Position numbers and translations under genes: made by a program
Shown here: positions 44,901-53,672 of the stretch, in pieces
Layout of the letters: each line of letters starts with the position of its first letter
Position numbering within the stretch: position 1 is the first letter of the stretch
The notes under the pieces: generated by a model
The model's database searches: none
What the model saw: the letters and a program-made list of their open reading frames with translations, nothing else
What the model was told of the DNA's origin: nothing
DNA from: Planctomycetota bacterium
GTDB taxonomy: Bacteria > Planctomycetota > B15-G4
Length of the DNA: 64,000 nt
Assembly: GCA_029259745.1 (NCBI GenBank)
Contig: JAJDEO010000004.1
Span: 1-64,000 of the forward strand
Direction of reading: 5' to 3'

Positions 44901-45385
44901 ATTTCGGCCCGTCGCGACGTTCGACGCGATGCCTCGGCCTCGAGATCTGCCAGAGCCTGGCGCGCCGCCGAGTAACGTGCCTGAGCGGCTTGGAGCTGTG
45001 CTTCGACATCCGCCACCGTGAAGAGCGGCAGCCCGTCGATCGGGGGCGGACCCGACAAGCGCTCGAGCTCGGCACGTTGCGCCTCGAGCCGCTGCGGCGC
45101 CTCGGCGCGTAACGCCGTGAACGATGCGGCCGAGTCTCTCAGCGGTGCAACCGCCGTCACCGCCGCGATCGCCTTGTCCCACCAGCTCAGCGCGCGCGTG
45201 CGCTCCTCTTCACTCGCGACGCTTGGTGCCTCGGCGACGACGGAGCGCTGCGTCTTGAGCCGCTCGAGCGTCCATGCGGCGCTGATCTCGTCATCGACCG
45301 GTGCGTTCGTCTGCAACGCAGACGCGACACACGGTGCCCCGAAGAAGCACGCGGCAACGAACACCAACCTCAACCAACTCGTCAT
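41939..45385 (-). CDS. Large mechanosensitive channel of the MscS superfamily (MscK/MscM-like)
   Basis: The start at [25 protein letters not shown] (45385) gives 1148 residues with a signal peptide; the preceding gene ends 11 nt before it. Residues ~40-470 form a long coiled-coil periplasmic domain (MscS-porin type). About eight membrane segments follow, and the C-terminal ~280 residues are the MscS core: [39 protein letters not shown], the beta-domain [18 protein letters not shown] and a C-terminal vestibule domain. Such channels release solutes upon osmotic downshock; MscK responds to K+ as well. In operon with nitroreductase and corA. The C-terminal tail (VNTSPSEPG) is partly encoded by a repeat-element end. 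Confidence 0.92.
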   Translation of the reverse strand: [1148 protein letters not shown]

Positions 45386-45396
45386 GAACTCCGCCT

Positions 45397-46434
45397 CTAT
45401 GTCTCGCGCGACCGGCCACCGATCCATCCGAGCCGTCGGAAGTAGAGCAACATCCCGCCGGCGATCAGCGCCATCGCGCCGAGCGCGATGGGGTAAGCAT
45501 AAGGATGACGGAGCTCAGGCATGTGCTCGAAGTTCATCCCGAACACGCCCGCCACGAACGAGAGCGGAATGAAGATCGTCGCGATGATGGTCAGCACCTT
45601 CATGATCTCGTTCATGCCCTGGCCGACGAGCGTGGCATGCACCTCGATCAGCGTGTCGATGAGGTCGCGCCCCGATTCGATCGCCTCGAGGTTCATGGCG
45701 ACGTGGTCGGCGCAGTCGCTGAGGAACGGCATCGTGCTCTCGGCGAAGAGGTCACCGTCGTCCCGGCGGAGGATGGAGAAGACGTCGCGCATCCAGACGA
45801 CGTCGCGTCGCAACGTCACGAACTCACGGCGCACCTCGAAGAGCTCCGTGATCGACTCGTCACCGCGCGAAGCAAGCACGTCCTCGCCGATGTCTTCGAC
45901 GCGCTCCTGGAGTGCTTCGACGATTGGCAAGTAGTCGTCGATGATCGAGTCGAGGATCGCGTAAGCGAGATAGTCGGACGTCCCGCGACGGATTCGCCCA
46001 CCTGTGCCCTGGATGCGCTTGACGATTCCGTCGAAGACCGTCGGCCGCTCGTTGTGCAACGTCACCACGAGGCCCCGCGCCAAGAAGATGGACACCTGAC
46101 GCGGCTTCCCGTCGCTCGAGTGCGGGAGACTCATCACGATGAAGGCGTGGTCTTCGAAGAGATCCACCTTCGGGCGCTGGCCCTCGTGGACGACGTCCTC
46201 CATGGCGAGCGAGTGCAGGCCAAGGCGATCCGCGATCGTCGCCAGGACGTCGTCGTCGCCCGTGCCGATCACATCGAGCCAGACGATGGCGCCGCGTTCG
46301 TCGATCTCGGGGCGTGCGAGTCCCTGAAGTTCGTCCTTCGCGAGGATCCGTTCGTCGACACTCGACGCGCTGTAGATCAGCCGACGCACGGTTGAGCCGC
46401 TCACCTGTTCACTCGACACTTGCTCGGCAGTCAT
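45397..46434 (-). CDS. corA: CorA family magnesium/cobalt transporter
   Basis: A 345-residue CorA. The cytoplasmic N-terminal domain is followed by the long pore helix and two C-terminal membrane segments. The defining GMN motif is present (VAGVFGMNFEHMPELRHPYAYPIALGAMALIAGGMLLYF), with FIPLSF before it in TM1. The family segment VWLDVIGTGDDDVL...MEDVVHEGQRPKVDLFEDHAFIVM is also clear. It forms a homopentameric Mg2+ channel in the inner membrane. The start overlaps the nitroreductase stop by 4 nt and the large MscS gene follows after 11 nt, so all three are probably co-transcribed. No Mg2+ riboswitch was seen. Confidence 0.95.
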   Translation of the reverse strand: MTAEQVSSEQVSGSTVRRLIYSASSVDERILAKDELQGLARPEIDERGAIVWLDVIGTGDDDVLATIADRLGLHSLAMEDVVHEGQRPKVDLFEDHAFIVMSLPHSSDGKPRQVSIFLARGLVVTLHNERPTVFDGIVKRIQGTGGRIRRGTSDYLAYAILDSIIDDYLPIVEALQERVEDIGEDVLASRGDESITELFEVRREFVTLRRDVVWMRDVFSILRRDDGDLFAESTMPFLSDCADHVAMNLEAIESGRDLIDTLIEVHATLVGQGMNEIMKVLTIIATIFIPLSFVAGVFGMNFEHMPELRHPYAYPIALGAMALIAGGMLLYFRRLGWIGGRSRET

Positions 46435-47168
46435 CGCAGCTTCGCGCCCTTGCTCTCGTAGTAGTCACGCAGGTCATCGCGGGCTGTCTTCGCAAACCGC
46501 CGCCAGATCCCTCCGCTCCAGTTGCGACCGTCGAGCCCGCGCGCGGCGTAGTGCTCGGCGGCGGCGCGGTCGTGATCGTCGATGTGAGCGAGCATTGCCG
46601 CGTCGTCGGAATAGCGACCTGTCATCCAGACGGCCTCGACGGGAAGCCGCGGGCGCGTTGCCGTGGCCAGCGCGGGATCGGGCACACCGACGCAGAGCCC
46701 GAACAACGGGAAGACGCCGGCCGGGATCTCGAGCAGGGTGTCGACGTCAGGCAGGTGATTGCGAAGACCGCCGATGCAGCATGTCCCGTAACCCTGGGCC
46801 TCGAACGCGAGGATCAGGTTCTGCGCGAAGAGCGACGCGTCGACGACCGCGAGCAGGAATGTCTCGAGGTTTGCCAAGTGGGGCTTGCCCTCGCGCCCCG
46901 CGATGAGCTGGTGACGACGGACGTCCCCACAGATGGCGAAGAAGGCACCCGCCTCGAGCACCTGGCGTTGACCGCCGGTGAGTTCAGCGAGTGCCTTGCG
47001 CTCGTCTTCGTCGACGACTTGGAGAAGCGCGTAGCCCTGGATCCAACTCGATGTCGCGGCCTGCTGCGCCGCGGACACGGCCTTTCGGATCGTGTCGTCA
47101 GGGATGCCATCGGGGAGGAAGGCGCGGACAGAACGGTGAGCGCGCATCGTCTCGAGCGTCGGGTTCAT
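46431..47168 (-). CDS. NfsA/NfrA-type FMN nitroreductase
   Basis: The ATG at 47168 (245 residues) is chosen because MNPTLETMRAHRSVRAFLPDGIPDDTI is the usual N-terminus of NADPH-dependent FMN nitroreductases (NfsA, FRP, NfrA); the upstream in-frame part is unlike any protein. Other motifs: QQAATSSWIQGYALLQVVD, GTCCIGGLRNHLPDVDTLLEIPAGVFPLFGLCVGVPD (FMN contact) and RPRLPVEAVW. Such enzymes reduce nitroaromatics, quinones or flavins in the cytoplasm. First gene of the nitroreductase-corA-mscS operon. The coiled-coil protein gene upstream ends 47 nt before it. Confidence 0.92.
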   Translation of the reverse strand: MNPTLETMRAHRSVRAFLPDGIPDDTIRKAVSAAQQAATSSWIQGYALLQVVDEDERKALAELTGGQRQVLEAGAFFAICGDVRRHQLIAGREGKPHLANLETFLLAVVDASLFAQNLILAFEAQGYGTCCIGGLRNHLPDVDTLLEIPAGVFPLFGLCVGVPDPALATATRPRLPVEAVWMTGRYSDDAAMLAHIDDHDRAAAEHYAARGLDGRNWSGGIWRRFAKTARDDLRDYYESKGAKLR

Positions 47169-47215
47169 GTCGCCATGATCGACTTCTCGGTGCCCGCCTG
47201 CCAGCGCCCAGCGGA

Positions 47216-47515
47216 TCAGTCCTTCGACTTCGTCTCGCGGCTCGACGCCTCGTCGTAGGTCTTCTTCAGCTCGGCCCAGCCGGACTCGATCGACAGCAGC
47301 ACGGCCGTCCACTCGTCACCGGCCGACGTCTTCAGCTCGCGCATCTTCTCGCGCGAACTGACGAAGGCGCGCTCGAAGTCCGTCTCGAGTTCATCAACCT
47401 TCTCGACGACCTCACGCTTGGCGAGATGCCCGCGGAGGCGCAACTCGTCGATCTTCGTGCGCCAACTCGCGAGTTCGTCGTGGAGGCGGTCGAAGGCCTT
47501 GTTGGTGTCCGACAT
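47216..47515 (-). CDS. Small coiled-coil protein
   Basis: A 99-residue, highly charged, almost wholly alpha-helical protein (MSDTNKAFDRLHDELASWRTKIDELRLRGHLAKREVVEKVDELE...), with no signal peptide or membrane part. Its type is common in stress gene clusters of proteobacteria and planctomycetes as a coiled-coil hypothetical; the function is unknown. A GGACCATCCC segment upstream gives only a weak ribosome binding site. It lies between the small MscS gene (80 nt upstream) and the nitroreductase gene on the same strand, so it is plausibly part of the same stress-responsive transcription unit. Confidence 0.75.
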   Translation of the reverse strand: MSDTNKAFDRLHDELASWRTKIDELRLRGHLAKREVVEKVDELETDFERAFVSSREKMRELKTSAGDEWTAVLLSIESGWAELKKTYDEASSRETKSKD

Positions 47516-47595
47516 GGGATGGTCCTTTCAGCAGCGACCTCTTCCGGGACGGGAGCGCGACGGCGGAGGTCGGTGCACGCCGGCCGCGCGGAAGG

Positions 47596-48528
47596 TCATG
47601 AGACTGGCGTCTCAGGATCGTTCGTGTGTTGGTGGATCTCGAGGGGCTGCGAGAAGGTGAGGGTCCGGTATGGGAACGGGATCTCGATCTCGGCGTCGTC
47701 GAGGGCACGCTTCACGGCGGCGACGACCTCATCGCGCGACTTGCGGACGTCGAGCGGCGTCGAGCCGGTCCACCACGTCACCTCGAAGTCGATCGAACTG
47801 GCGCCGAAGTTCTGCGCGAAGATCTCGACCGGACGATCGCCCGTCACTGTATCGCAGGCGCGGACAGCTTCGTCGATGACGCCCCGTGCTGTGTCGACGT
47901 CCTCGCCGTAGGCCACGCCGACGGCGATCGTCGTCCGACGCTGATCGAGGCTCGTGACGACGCGGACCGCGTTCTTGAAGAGGTGCCCGTTGGGGAGCAC
48001 GACGAGCTGACCGTCCGTCTGGCGGATCTCGGTCATGCGGATCGTGACGCGCTCGACGCTGCCCGTCACGCCCTCGACCTCGATGTGATCGCCGCGCTCG
48101 AACGGAAACCGCCAGAGGATCAGGATGCCCGCGAAGAAGTTCTCGAAGATGTCCTTGAAGGCAAACCCGATTGCAATCGAGCCCAGGCCGAGCACGGTGA
48201 GGAGCTTGCCGGGCGTCACGCCGGGGAAGATGACGATCGCGGCGACCATCATCCCACCCACCCAGAGGGCCGCCTGGCCGAGCTGGAGGATCAGGTCCTT
48301 CAACGAGCCGCGCAGGTGCGTGCGATCGAGGAGTCGGCGTCCCGCCCACATGGCGATACGCGTGACCACCCACGTGGCTCCGAGAACGGCCAAACCGATC
48401 GCGACCTGCGGCAGGCGCGCGACGGCGTCGTGCCAGAGATCCTGGAGCGACCGCATGATCGTCGCTTGTGAGTCCTCGAGCGTGATCGTCTCGGGTGTGT
48501 CCTGCGTCTCGGGGTCCTGAAGCAGCAT
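47596..48528 (-). CDS. Small-conductance mechanosensitive channel (MscS)
   Basis: A 310-residue MscS-type channel. Membrane helices: VAIGLAVLGATWVVTRIAMWA, LGQAALWVGGMMVAAIVIF and the pore helix LTVLGLGSIAIGFAFKDIFENFFAGILIL with its Gly/Ala packing pattern. The cytoplasmic beta domain follows (GDHIEVEGVTGSVERVTIRMTEIRQTDGQLVVLPNGHLF) and then the alpha/beta vestibule. The N-terminal ~25 residues are acidic, and a second start (MRSLQDLW, 48456) is possible. It is the second MscS-family channel in 7 kb, which fits an osmotic stress cluster. Divergent from the sensor kinase gene. Confidence 0.93.
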   Translation of the reverse strand: MLLQDPETQDTPETITLEDSQATIMRSLQDLWHDAVARLPQVAIGLAVLGATWVVTRIAMWAGRRLLDRTHLRGSLKDLILQLGQAALWVGGMMVAAIVIFPGVTPGKLLTVLGLGSIAIGFAFKDIFENFFAGILILWRFPFERGDHIEVEGVTGSVERVTIRMTEIRQTDGQLVVLPNGHLFKNAVRVVTSLDQRRTTIAVGVAYGEDVDTARGVIDEAVRACDTVTGDRPVEIFAQNFGASSIDFEVTWWTGSTPLDVRKSRDEVVAAVKRALDDAEIEIPFPYRTLTFSQPLEIHQHTNDPETPVS

Positions 48529-48915
48529 GAAGTCCTCGGTTCGGGGTCACGTTCCGAGACAGCACCTCGCGTGCCAAATCGTCGATCGAGCCGTTCTGCG
48601 GTCTTCTGTGTGCATCCTGCGCTGCGGCGAGGCGCGCTTCTACAAACGCGCCCGCCCGCATCAGCACCACGGAGCGTCCGCTGCCAGCGACGACCGCTTC
48701 TCACGCCGTCCCCGACGAGCGCTCCCATTGGCACACGCCTCGCTTTGCTCCTTGGCGGTGAACATCCGCTCCCTCCGTGTCGCATCGAGATCAAGAAGAC
48801 CCATGTCCCCTGGCGCCTTATGCGAGAATGACGAACGATCCCGTTGCGTGGTGGCGCAGGAAGTGCAGCATTTTATGCGCCGCGCCAAGACCTCCGGCTT
48901 CGCCGAGAAGAGTCC
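48529..48915. promoter_or_regulatory. Divergent region with sigma-54-like promoter at 48852-48867
   Basis: 387 nt between the divergent mscS and histidine kinase genes. TGGCGC-N5-GTGCA at 48852-48867 keeps GG-N10-GC spacing and differs from the sigma-54 consensus (TGGCAC-N5-TTGCW) at two positions. Transcription from it would start near 48878, leaving a ~38-nt leader with GAGAAGAG before the kinase ATG. The rest of the gap shows no gene. Confidence 0.4.
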
Positions 48916-50093
48916 ATGTCTGATGCCACTGACGCCCCGGCGCACTCCCACTTGCACAAGCGCCGACCCTCGTCAATCCATCGCCAGGATCCCCGCGGGA
49001 TGCCGACCAACCCGTCGTGGAGCAATGAGACGATCAGCCTCGCTGTGGGAGGTGTGCTGATGCACCTCGACAACGAAGGCCATCCCACGGGAATCAGCGG
49101 AGAGCTGTCGACCCTGCTCGACAGCCATGCGGGGAACGACGATCCGGCCATTTGGATCGCGAAGGTGCTGCGCCCGCGGCTCGAGGCGTTCGCGAGAGAC
49201 GGCGCCGATCACATCGTCGCGCTGCCCGAAGAACTCGGCGGCATCACACTGGTGGCGCGCGTGCTCCCCGACGGTGACAACACCGACGGTGGGCACATCG
49301 TCGTCCTCAAGGACCGCAAGCACCTCGACGCGCTCCAAGGCGATCTGCGCCTCGCCACGCGCATGCGCGAAATCGCCGCGCGCTTCCAGCAGACAGCCCA
49401 CGATCTCAAAGCGCCGCTCCAAGCACTGGCGCTGAACCTCGCCCTGATCCGCGAGGACCTCGAAAGCGCAGACGTCGACGAGGATGTCGTGGATCGCGTC
49501 GGCATTCTCGACGGCGAGGTCGCACGTCTGCAGCGCATGCTCACATCCGTCATGTCGGACTGGAAGCTCCCGAAGGCCTCGGGCCTGCGACGCGTCGATG
49601 TCCAGCGCCTGCTGCGCGAGATCGCGGCTCTCGTGCGCCCGCAAGCCACCTCGGCGGGTGTCGACATGAACGTCTCGCTCCCGCCGAAGCTGCTCGTGAT
49701 GGCGAGCCGCGACGAACTCAAGCAGGCGATCGTGAACATCGTCAACAATGCGATCGAGGCGCTGGCGACTGCCGCCAAGTCGCGCGCGAGGCACCTCGAG
49801 ATCTCCGCCGAGAACGAAGACGACTGCGTGTTGATCCGCATCGCCGACAACGGCCCGGGCGTCGCTGAAGCCATCCGCGACCGAATCTTCAGCCTGCACT
49901 TCTCGACGAAGAGCAAAGGCAGCGGCATCGGTCTCTTCACGGCACGCATGGTGATCGAACGTCTCGGCGGCTCGCTCGAACTCGACACCGAGGAGGGCAA
50001 AGGCACGACCGTCTTGCTTCGCCTGCCCCACGCGCCCTTCAGCGAGACGCCGATCTCCGGCGACACCACCCCCACAGGTGAGACTTCCCCCGG

Positions 50094-50097
<4 letters not shown>
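48916..50097 (+). CDS. Cytosolic sensor histidine kinase (partner of sigma-54 regulator)
   Basis: The ATG at 48916 follows GAGAAGAG; 393 residues. No signal peptide or membrane segment, so it senses an internal or partner-borne signal. Residues ~45-135 look PAS-like. The phosphoacceptor is H162 in TAHDLKAPLQALALNL (a variant of HELRxPL). The ATPase domain shows the N box (IVNIVNNAIEALA), G1 (IADNGPGV), F box (IFSLHFSTK) and G2 (GSGIGLFTARMVIERLGG). All needed motifs are present. It overlaps the response regulator gene by 4 nt (ATGA), so the two form a two-component pair. Confidence 0.93.
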
Positions 50098-51470
<1,373 letters not shown>

Positions 51471-51571
51471 ACCCGCATCGGTTGCCGCGCGGCCGGTGGA
51501 AGCGCGACTGGCGATGGCGCGTGACGCAAAGGAGTGACCGGGCGTCGTAACCCACACGCGAGCCCCGAGCC

Positions 51572-51734
51572 TAGCAGCTTGTTGACGAACTGCTCCGAGT
51601 GCGCCGTGCGTGACCGAGTGTGCCAGTACCCGTGCGGGAACGCAGGCGAATCGGTGGATTCGTCGAGGCTCCCGCGCTCGCACAGGCGTGCTCGGGTGCG
51701 TGCGGCGTGCCGGATGAGTTCTTCGACGGGCTGT
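51572..51734. repeat. Inverted-repeat element, family A (unit 1 of tandem pair)
   Basis: A 163-bp unit beginning TAGCAGCTTGTTGACGAACT and ending GAGTTCTTCGACGGGCTGT. The two ends are imperfect inverted repeats over about 38 bp. It is repeated directly after itself (51735-51897) with about 95% identity. Each unit is preceded and the pair is followed by TAG, as expected for a short target duplication. No coding capacity; likely a MITE-type element. Confidence 0.8.
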
Positions 51735-51897
51735 TAGCAGCTTGTTGACGAACTGCTCCGAGTGCGCCGTGCGTGACCGAGTGTGCCTGTGCCCGTGCGG
51801 GAACGCAGGCGAATCAGTGGATTCGTCGAGGATCCCGCGCTCGCACAGGCGCGCTCGGGTGCGTGCGGCGTGCCGGATGAGTTCTTCGACGGGCAGC
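51735..51897. repeat. Inverted-repeat element, family A (unit 2 of tandem pair)
   Basis: Second 163-bp copy, differing from unit 1 at roughly eight positions (for example CCTGTGCCC for CCAGTACCC, GAGGATCCC for GAGGCTCCC). A short inverted version lies at 35349-35427. The pair occupies the gap between the sigma-54 regulator and its probable target promoter, so it separates possible enhancer sites from upstream DNA. Between 51898 and 52035 TGCGCAAA occurs twice and TGTGCAAA once, which may be regulator-binding motifs. Confidence 0.8.
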
Positions 51898-52035
51898 TAG
51901 AGTCTGCGCAAACTCCACGACGGACGCCGTCTTGCGGACGGCTGCGACGTGCGTCCGGGCATGCGCAAATGTGCAAAACGTCCCTCGTCGGTCGAAAGAA
52001 GCCGACTTTCCGGGCTTGCGCGGCGAAATGGCGAC

Positions 52036-52051
52036 TGGCACGAGGCTTGCT
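52036..52051 (+). promoter_or_regulatory. Sigma-54 (-24/-12) promoter of the BON-domain gene
   Basis: TGGCACGAGGCTTGCT is a full match to the sigma-54 consensus TGGCAC-N5-TTGCW, with GG and GC separated by exactly 10 nt. Transcription should begin near 52062, which excludes the in-frame ATG at 52059 and supports translation from 52098. The gene just upstream encodes a sigma-54 activator, making it the likely regulator. Confidence 0.8.
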
Positions 52052-52097
52052 CATTCTCATGACGAATCCATCCGTGCCTCACCTCGGAGCCTTGCCC

Positions 52098-52985
52098 ATG
52101 TTGCGACTCACCCTGCTCGATCACGCGTTCCGACGAACGTCGGCCGTGCCCTCGCTCTCCCGCTTTGCCTCCGCGCCCCCGACGCCCGAGGCAGTCCCCT
52201 CGACACCGGAGTTTCGTGACGTCTGGACGACGCTTCAGGTGAAGGCGCGCCTGCTCGGACGCCTGGGTGCCGATGCGCTGTCGATCAATGTCGACACGCA
52301 TCACGGGCGAGTGACCCTTCACGGCCTGCTGACGTCGACCCTGACAAACGATCTTGCTCTCGAGGCTGCGCGCTCGGTCGAAAGCGTCGAGGACGTCGAC
52401 AATCTCCTCCGCATCGACGACGCGCTCGATGAGCGCATGGTCATCCAGCGCGACGACGAGCGCCTCAGCGCACGCATCGCGAACAAGCTCGAGGCCGATC
52501 CGCGTCTCGCCGGCGCCACGATTGACGTCCGCTCGGTGCGCAACGGCGTCGTCCTCCTCGGCGGCACGCTGTCGTGGTACGAGGACGCGCTCGTCGCCCA
52601 ACAGAGCGCCTACACATTCTCCGGCGTCCGCGCCGTGCACACGAACTTCGATTTCGACGGGCCTGAGAGCGAGCCGCGGGAACGTATCGCCGAACTCGAC
52701 CATGTGCCCGCGTCACTTACCGCTGAACCGCGGACGTCCGAACGCCGATTGCGCGATGGTTGGATCACGGCTCGCGTGAAGCGCGCGCTCGCCGACGACG
52801 ATCGCGTCAACTCGAAGAAGGTCCACGTCGACGTCCACCGCGGGGTGGCAACCCTCTTCGGCGTTGTTGGCAACCGCACCGAGCAGGTCGTCGCGCGAAC
52901 GCTTGCAGCTCGAGCTCGCAGCGTGCGCGGAATCTACGACGATCTCTGCATCACCGACGCCTGCAATGAAGAACACGACGGGTAA
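52098..52985 (+). CDS. Triple BON-domain protein
   Basis: The ATG at 52098 (295 residues) has GGAG eight nt upstream and lies downstream of the predicted transcription start; an ATG at 52059 does not. Three BON (OsmY/nodulation) domains follow at residues ~45-110 (VWTTLQVKARLLGRLGADALSINVDTHHGRVTLHGLLTS), ~118-180 (LSARIANKLEADPRLAGATIDVRSVRNGVVLLGGTLS) and ~215-285 (ITARVKRALADDDRVNSKKVHVDVHRGVATLFGVVGNRTE). BON domains bind membranes or other proteins and are typical of osmotic and envelope stress proteins such as OsmY and Kbp. No clear signal peptide is visible. Regulated by the adjoining sigma-54 two-component system, by inference. Confidence 0.88.
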   Translation: MLRLTLLDHAFRRTSAVPSLSRFASAPPTPEAVPSTPEFRDVWTTLQVKARLLGRLGADALSINVDTHHGRVTLHGLLTSTLTNDLALEAARSVESVEDVDNLLRIDDALDERMVIQRDDERLSARIANKLEADPRLAGATIDVRSVRNGVVLLGGTLSWYEDALVAQQSAYTFSGVRAVHTNFDFDGPESEPRERIAELDHVPASLTAEPRTSERRLRDGWITARVKRALADDDRVNSKKVHVDVHRGVATLFGVVGNRTEQVVARTLAARARSVRGIYDDLCITDACNEEHDG

Positions 52986-52992
52986 TCCGCCA

Positions 52993-53118
52993 TATTCATG
53001 GAGAAGTTACTGCAGATGCGTCTGCGCCAGCAGGGCTTCGCCGACCTTTCGAAAAATGCCGGTTCTCCTTGCCCTGCAGACGCAGCTACCTCCTCGCTGC
53101 ACTTTTCCGTGAATAACC
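52993..53118. repeat. Inverted-repeat element, family C (copy 2)
   Basis: About 126 bp with ends TATTCATGGAGAAG and CTTTTCCGTGAATAA, inverted copies of each other. The inside shares GGCTTCGCCGACCTTTCGA and TTCTCCTTGCCCTGCAGACGC with the element at 31015-31180. It begins 7 nt after the BON gene stop. The outer motif TTATTCACGGA is shared with family B, so both families may have been moved by the same enzyme. Confidence 0.65.
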
Positions 53119-53235
53119 CGGTCAAAAGCATGCTCCATGATATGACAACACGGGGCGGAGCCGCCCCACGCGAGCTCCGTCGAGCCGCCTTCGCGCTCGT
53201 TCTCTCCTCCTCCGTGCGCGCGGACGGTTCACTCG

Positions 53236-53273
53236 GGAGGTCGATCACGCCCTTCCCGGAGTGATCGACCTCC
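53236..53273. terminator. Strong hairpin upstream of the encapsulin operon
   Basis: A perfect 13-bp stem, GGAGGTCGATCAC (53236-53248) with GTGATCGACCTCC (53261-53273), loop 12 nt, followed by GCGTTTCATATATG. It could terminate the BON transcript, or act as an attenuator or protein-binding dyad for the encapsulated ferritin gene 36 nt further on. A smaller GGGGCGGAGCCGCCCC hairpin lies ~80 nt upstream (53152-53167). Confidence 0.55.
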
Positions 53274-53309
53274 GCGTTTCATATATGTCAACCCGAACGG
53301 ATAACCTGC

Positions 53310-53672
53310 ATGTCATCTGAATCACTACACGAACCGCGTGCCGAGCTCGACGCTGCGACGCTCGACCGCCACCGCGCCATCACGTCGCTGATGGAAGAGC
53401 TCGAAGCCGTCGACTGGTACGACCAGCGTATCCAGGCGACTCACGACGACTCGCTCAAGGCCGTCCTCACTCACAACCGTGACGAGGAGAAGGAGCACGC
53501 CGCGATGATGATCGAATGGCTACGCCGCAACGACCCGGCTTTCGACGGTCACCTGCGCACGTTCCTGTTCAAAGAGGGATCGATCGTCGATCACGAGGGT
53601 GGTGGCGACGGCGATCTCGACGGAACGATCAGCAAGGGCGGATTGCTCGGCGTCGACAAGGAGCGATCGTGA
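53310..53672 (+). CDS. Encapsulated ferritin-like protein (EncFtn cargo)
   Basis: A 120-residue protein of the encapsulated-ferritin family: HEPRAELDAATLDRHRAITSLMEELEAVDWYDQR and HNRDEEKEHAAMMIEWLRRNDPAF match the conserved core. The candidate di-iron ligands E32 and E62 with H63 fall in the expected motifs (E-A-V-D-W-Y and D-E-E-K-E-H). EncFtn oxidises Fe2+ and has only half a ferritin fold, so it needs the encapsulin shell to store iron. The C-terminal tail (GTISKGGLLGVDKERS, after an acidic glycine linker) is the likely cargo-loading peptide. It overlaps the shell gene by one base (TGATG). Start codon follows CGGATAACC. Confidence 0.94.
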   Translation: MSSESLHEPRAELDAATLDRHRAITSLMEELEAVDWYDQRIQATHDDSLKAVLTHNRDEEKEHAAMMIEWLRRNDPAFDGHLRTFLFKEGSIVDHEGGGDGDLDGTISKGGLLGVDKERS

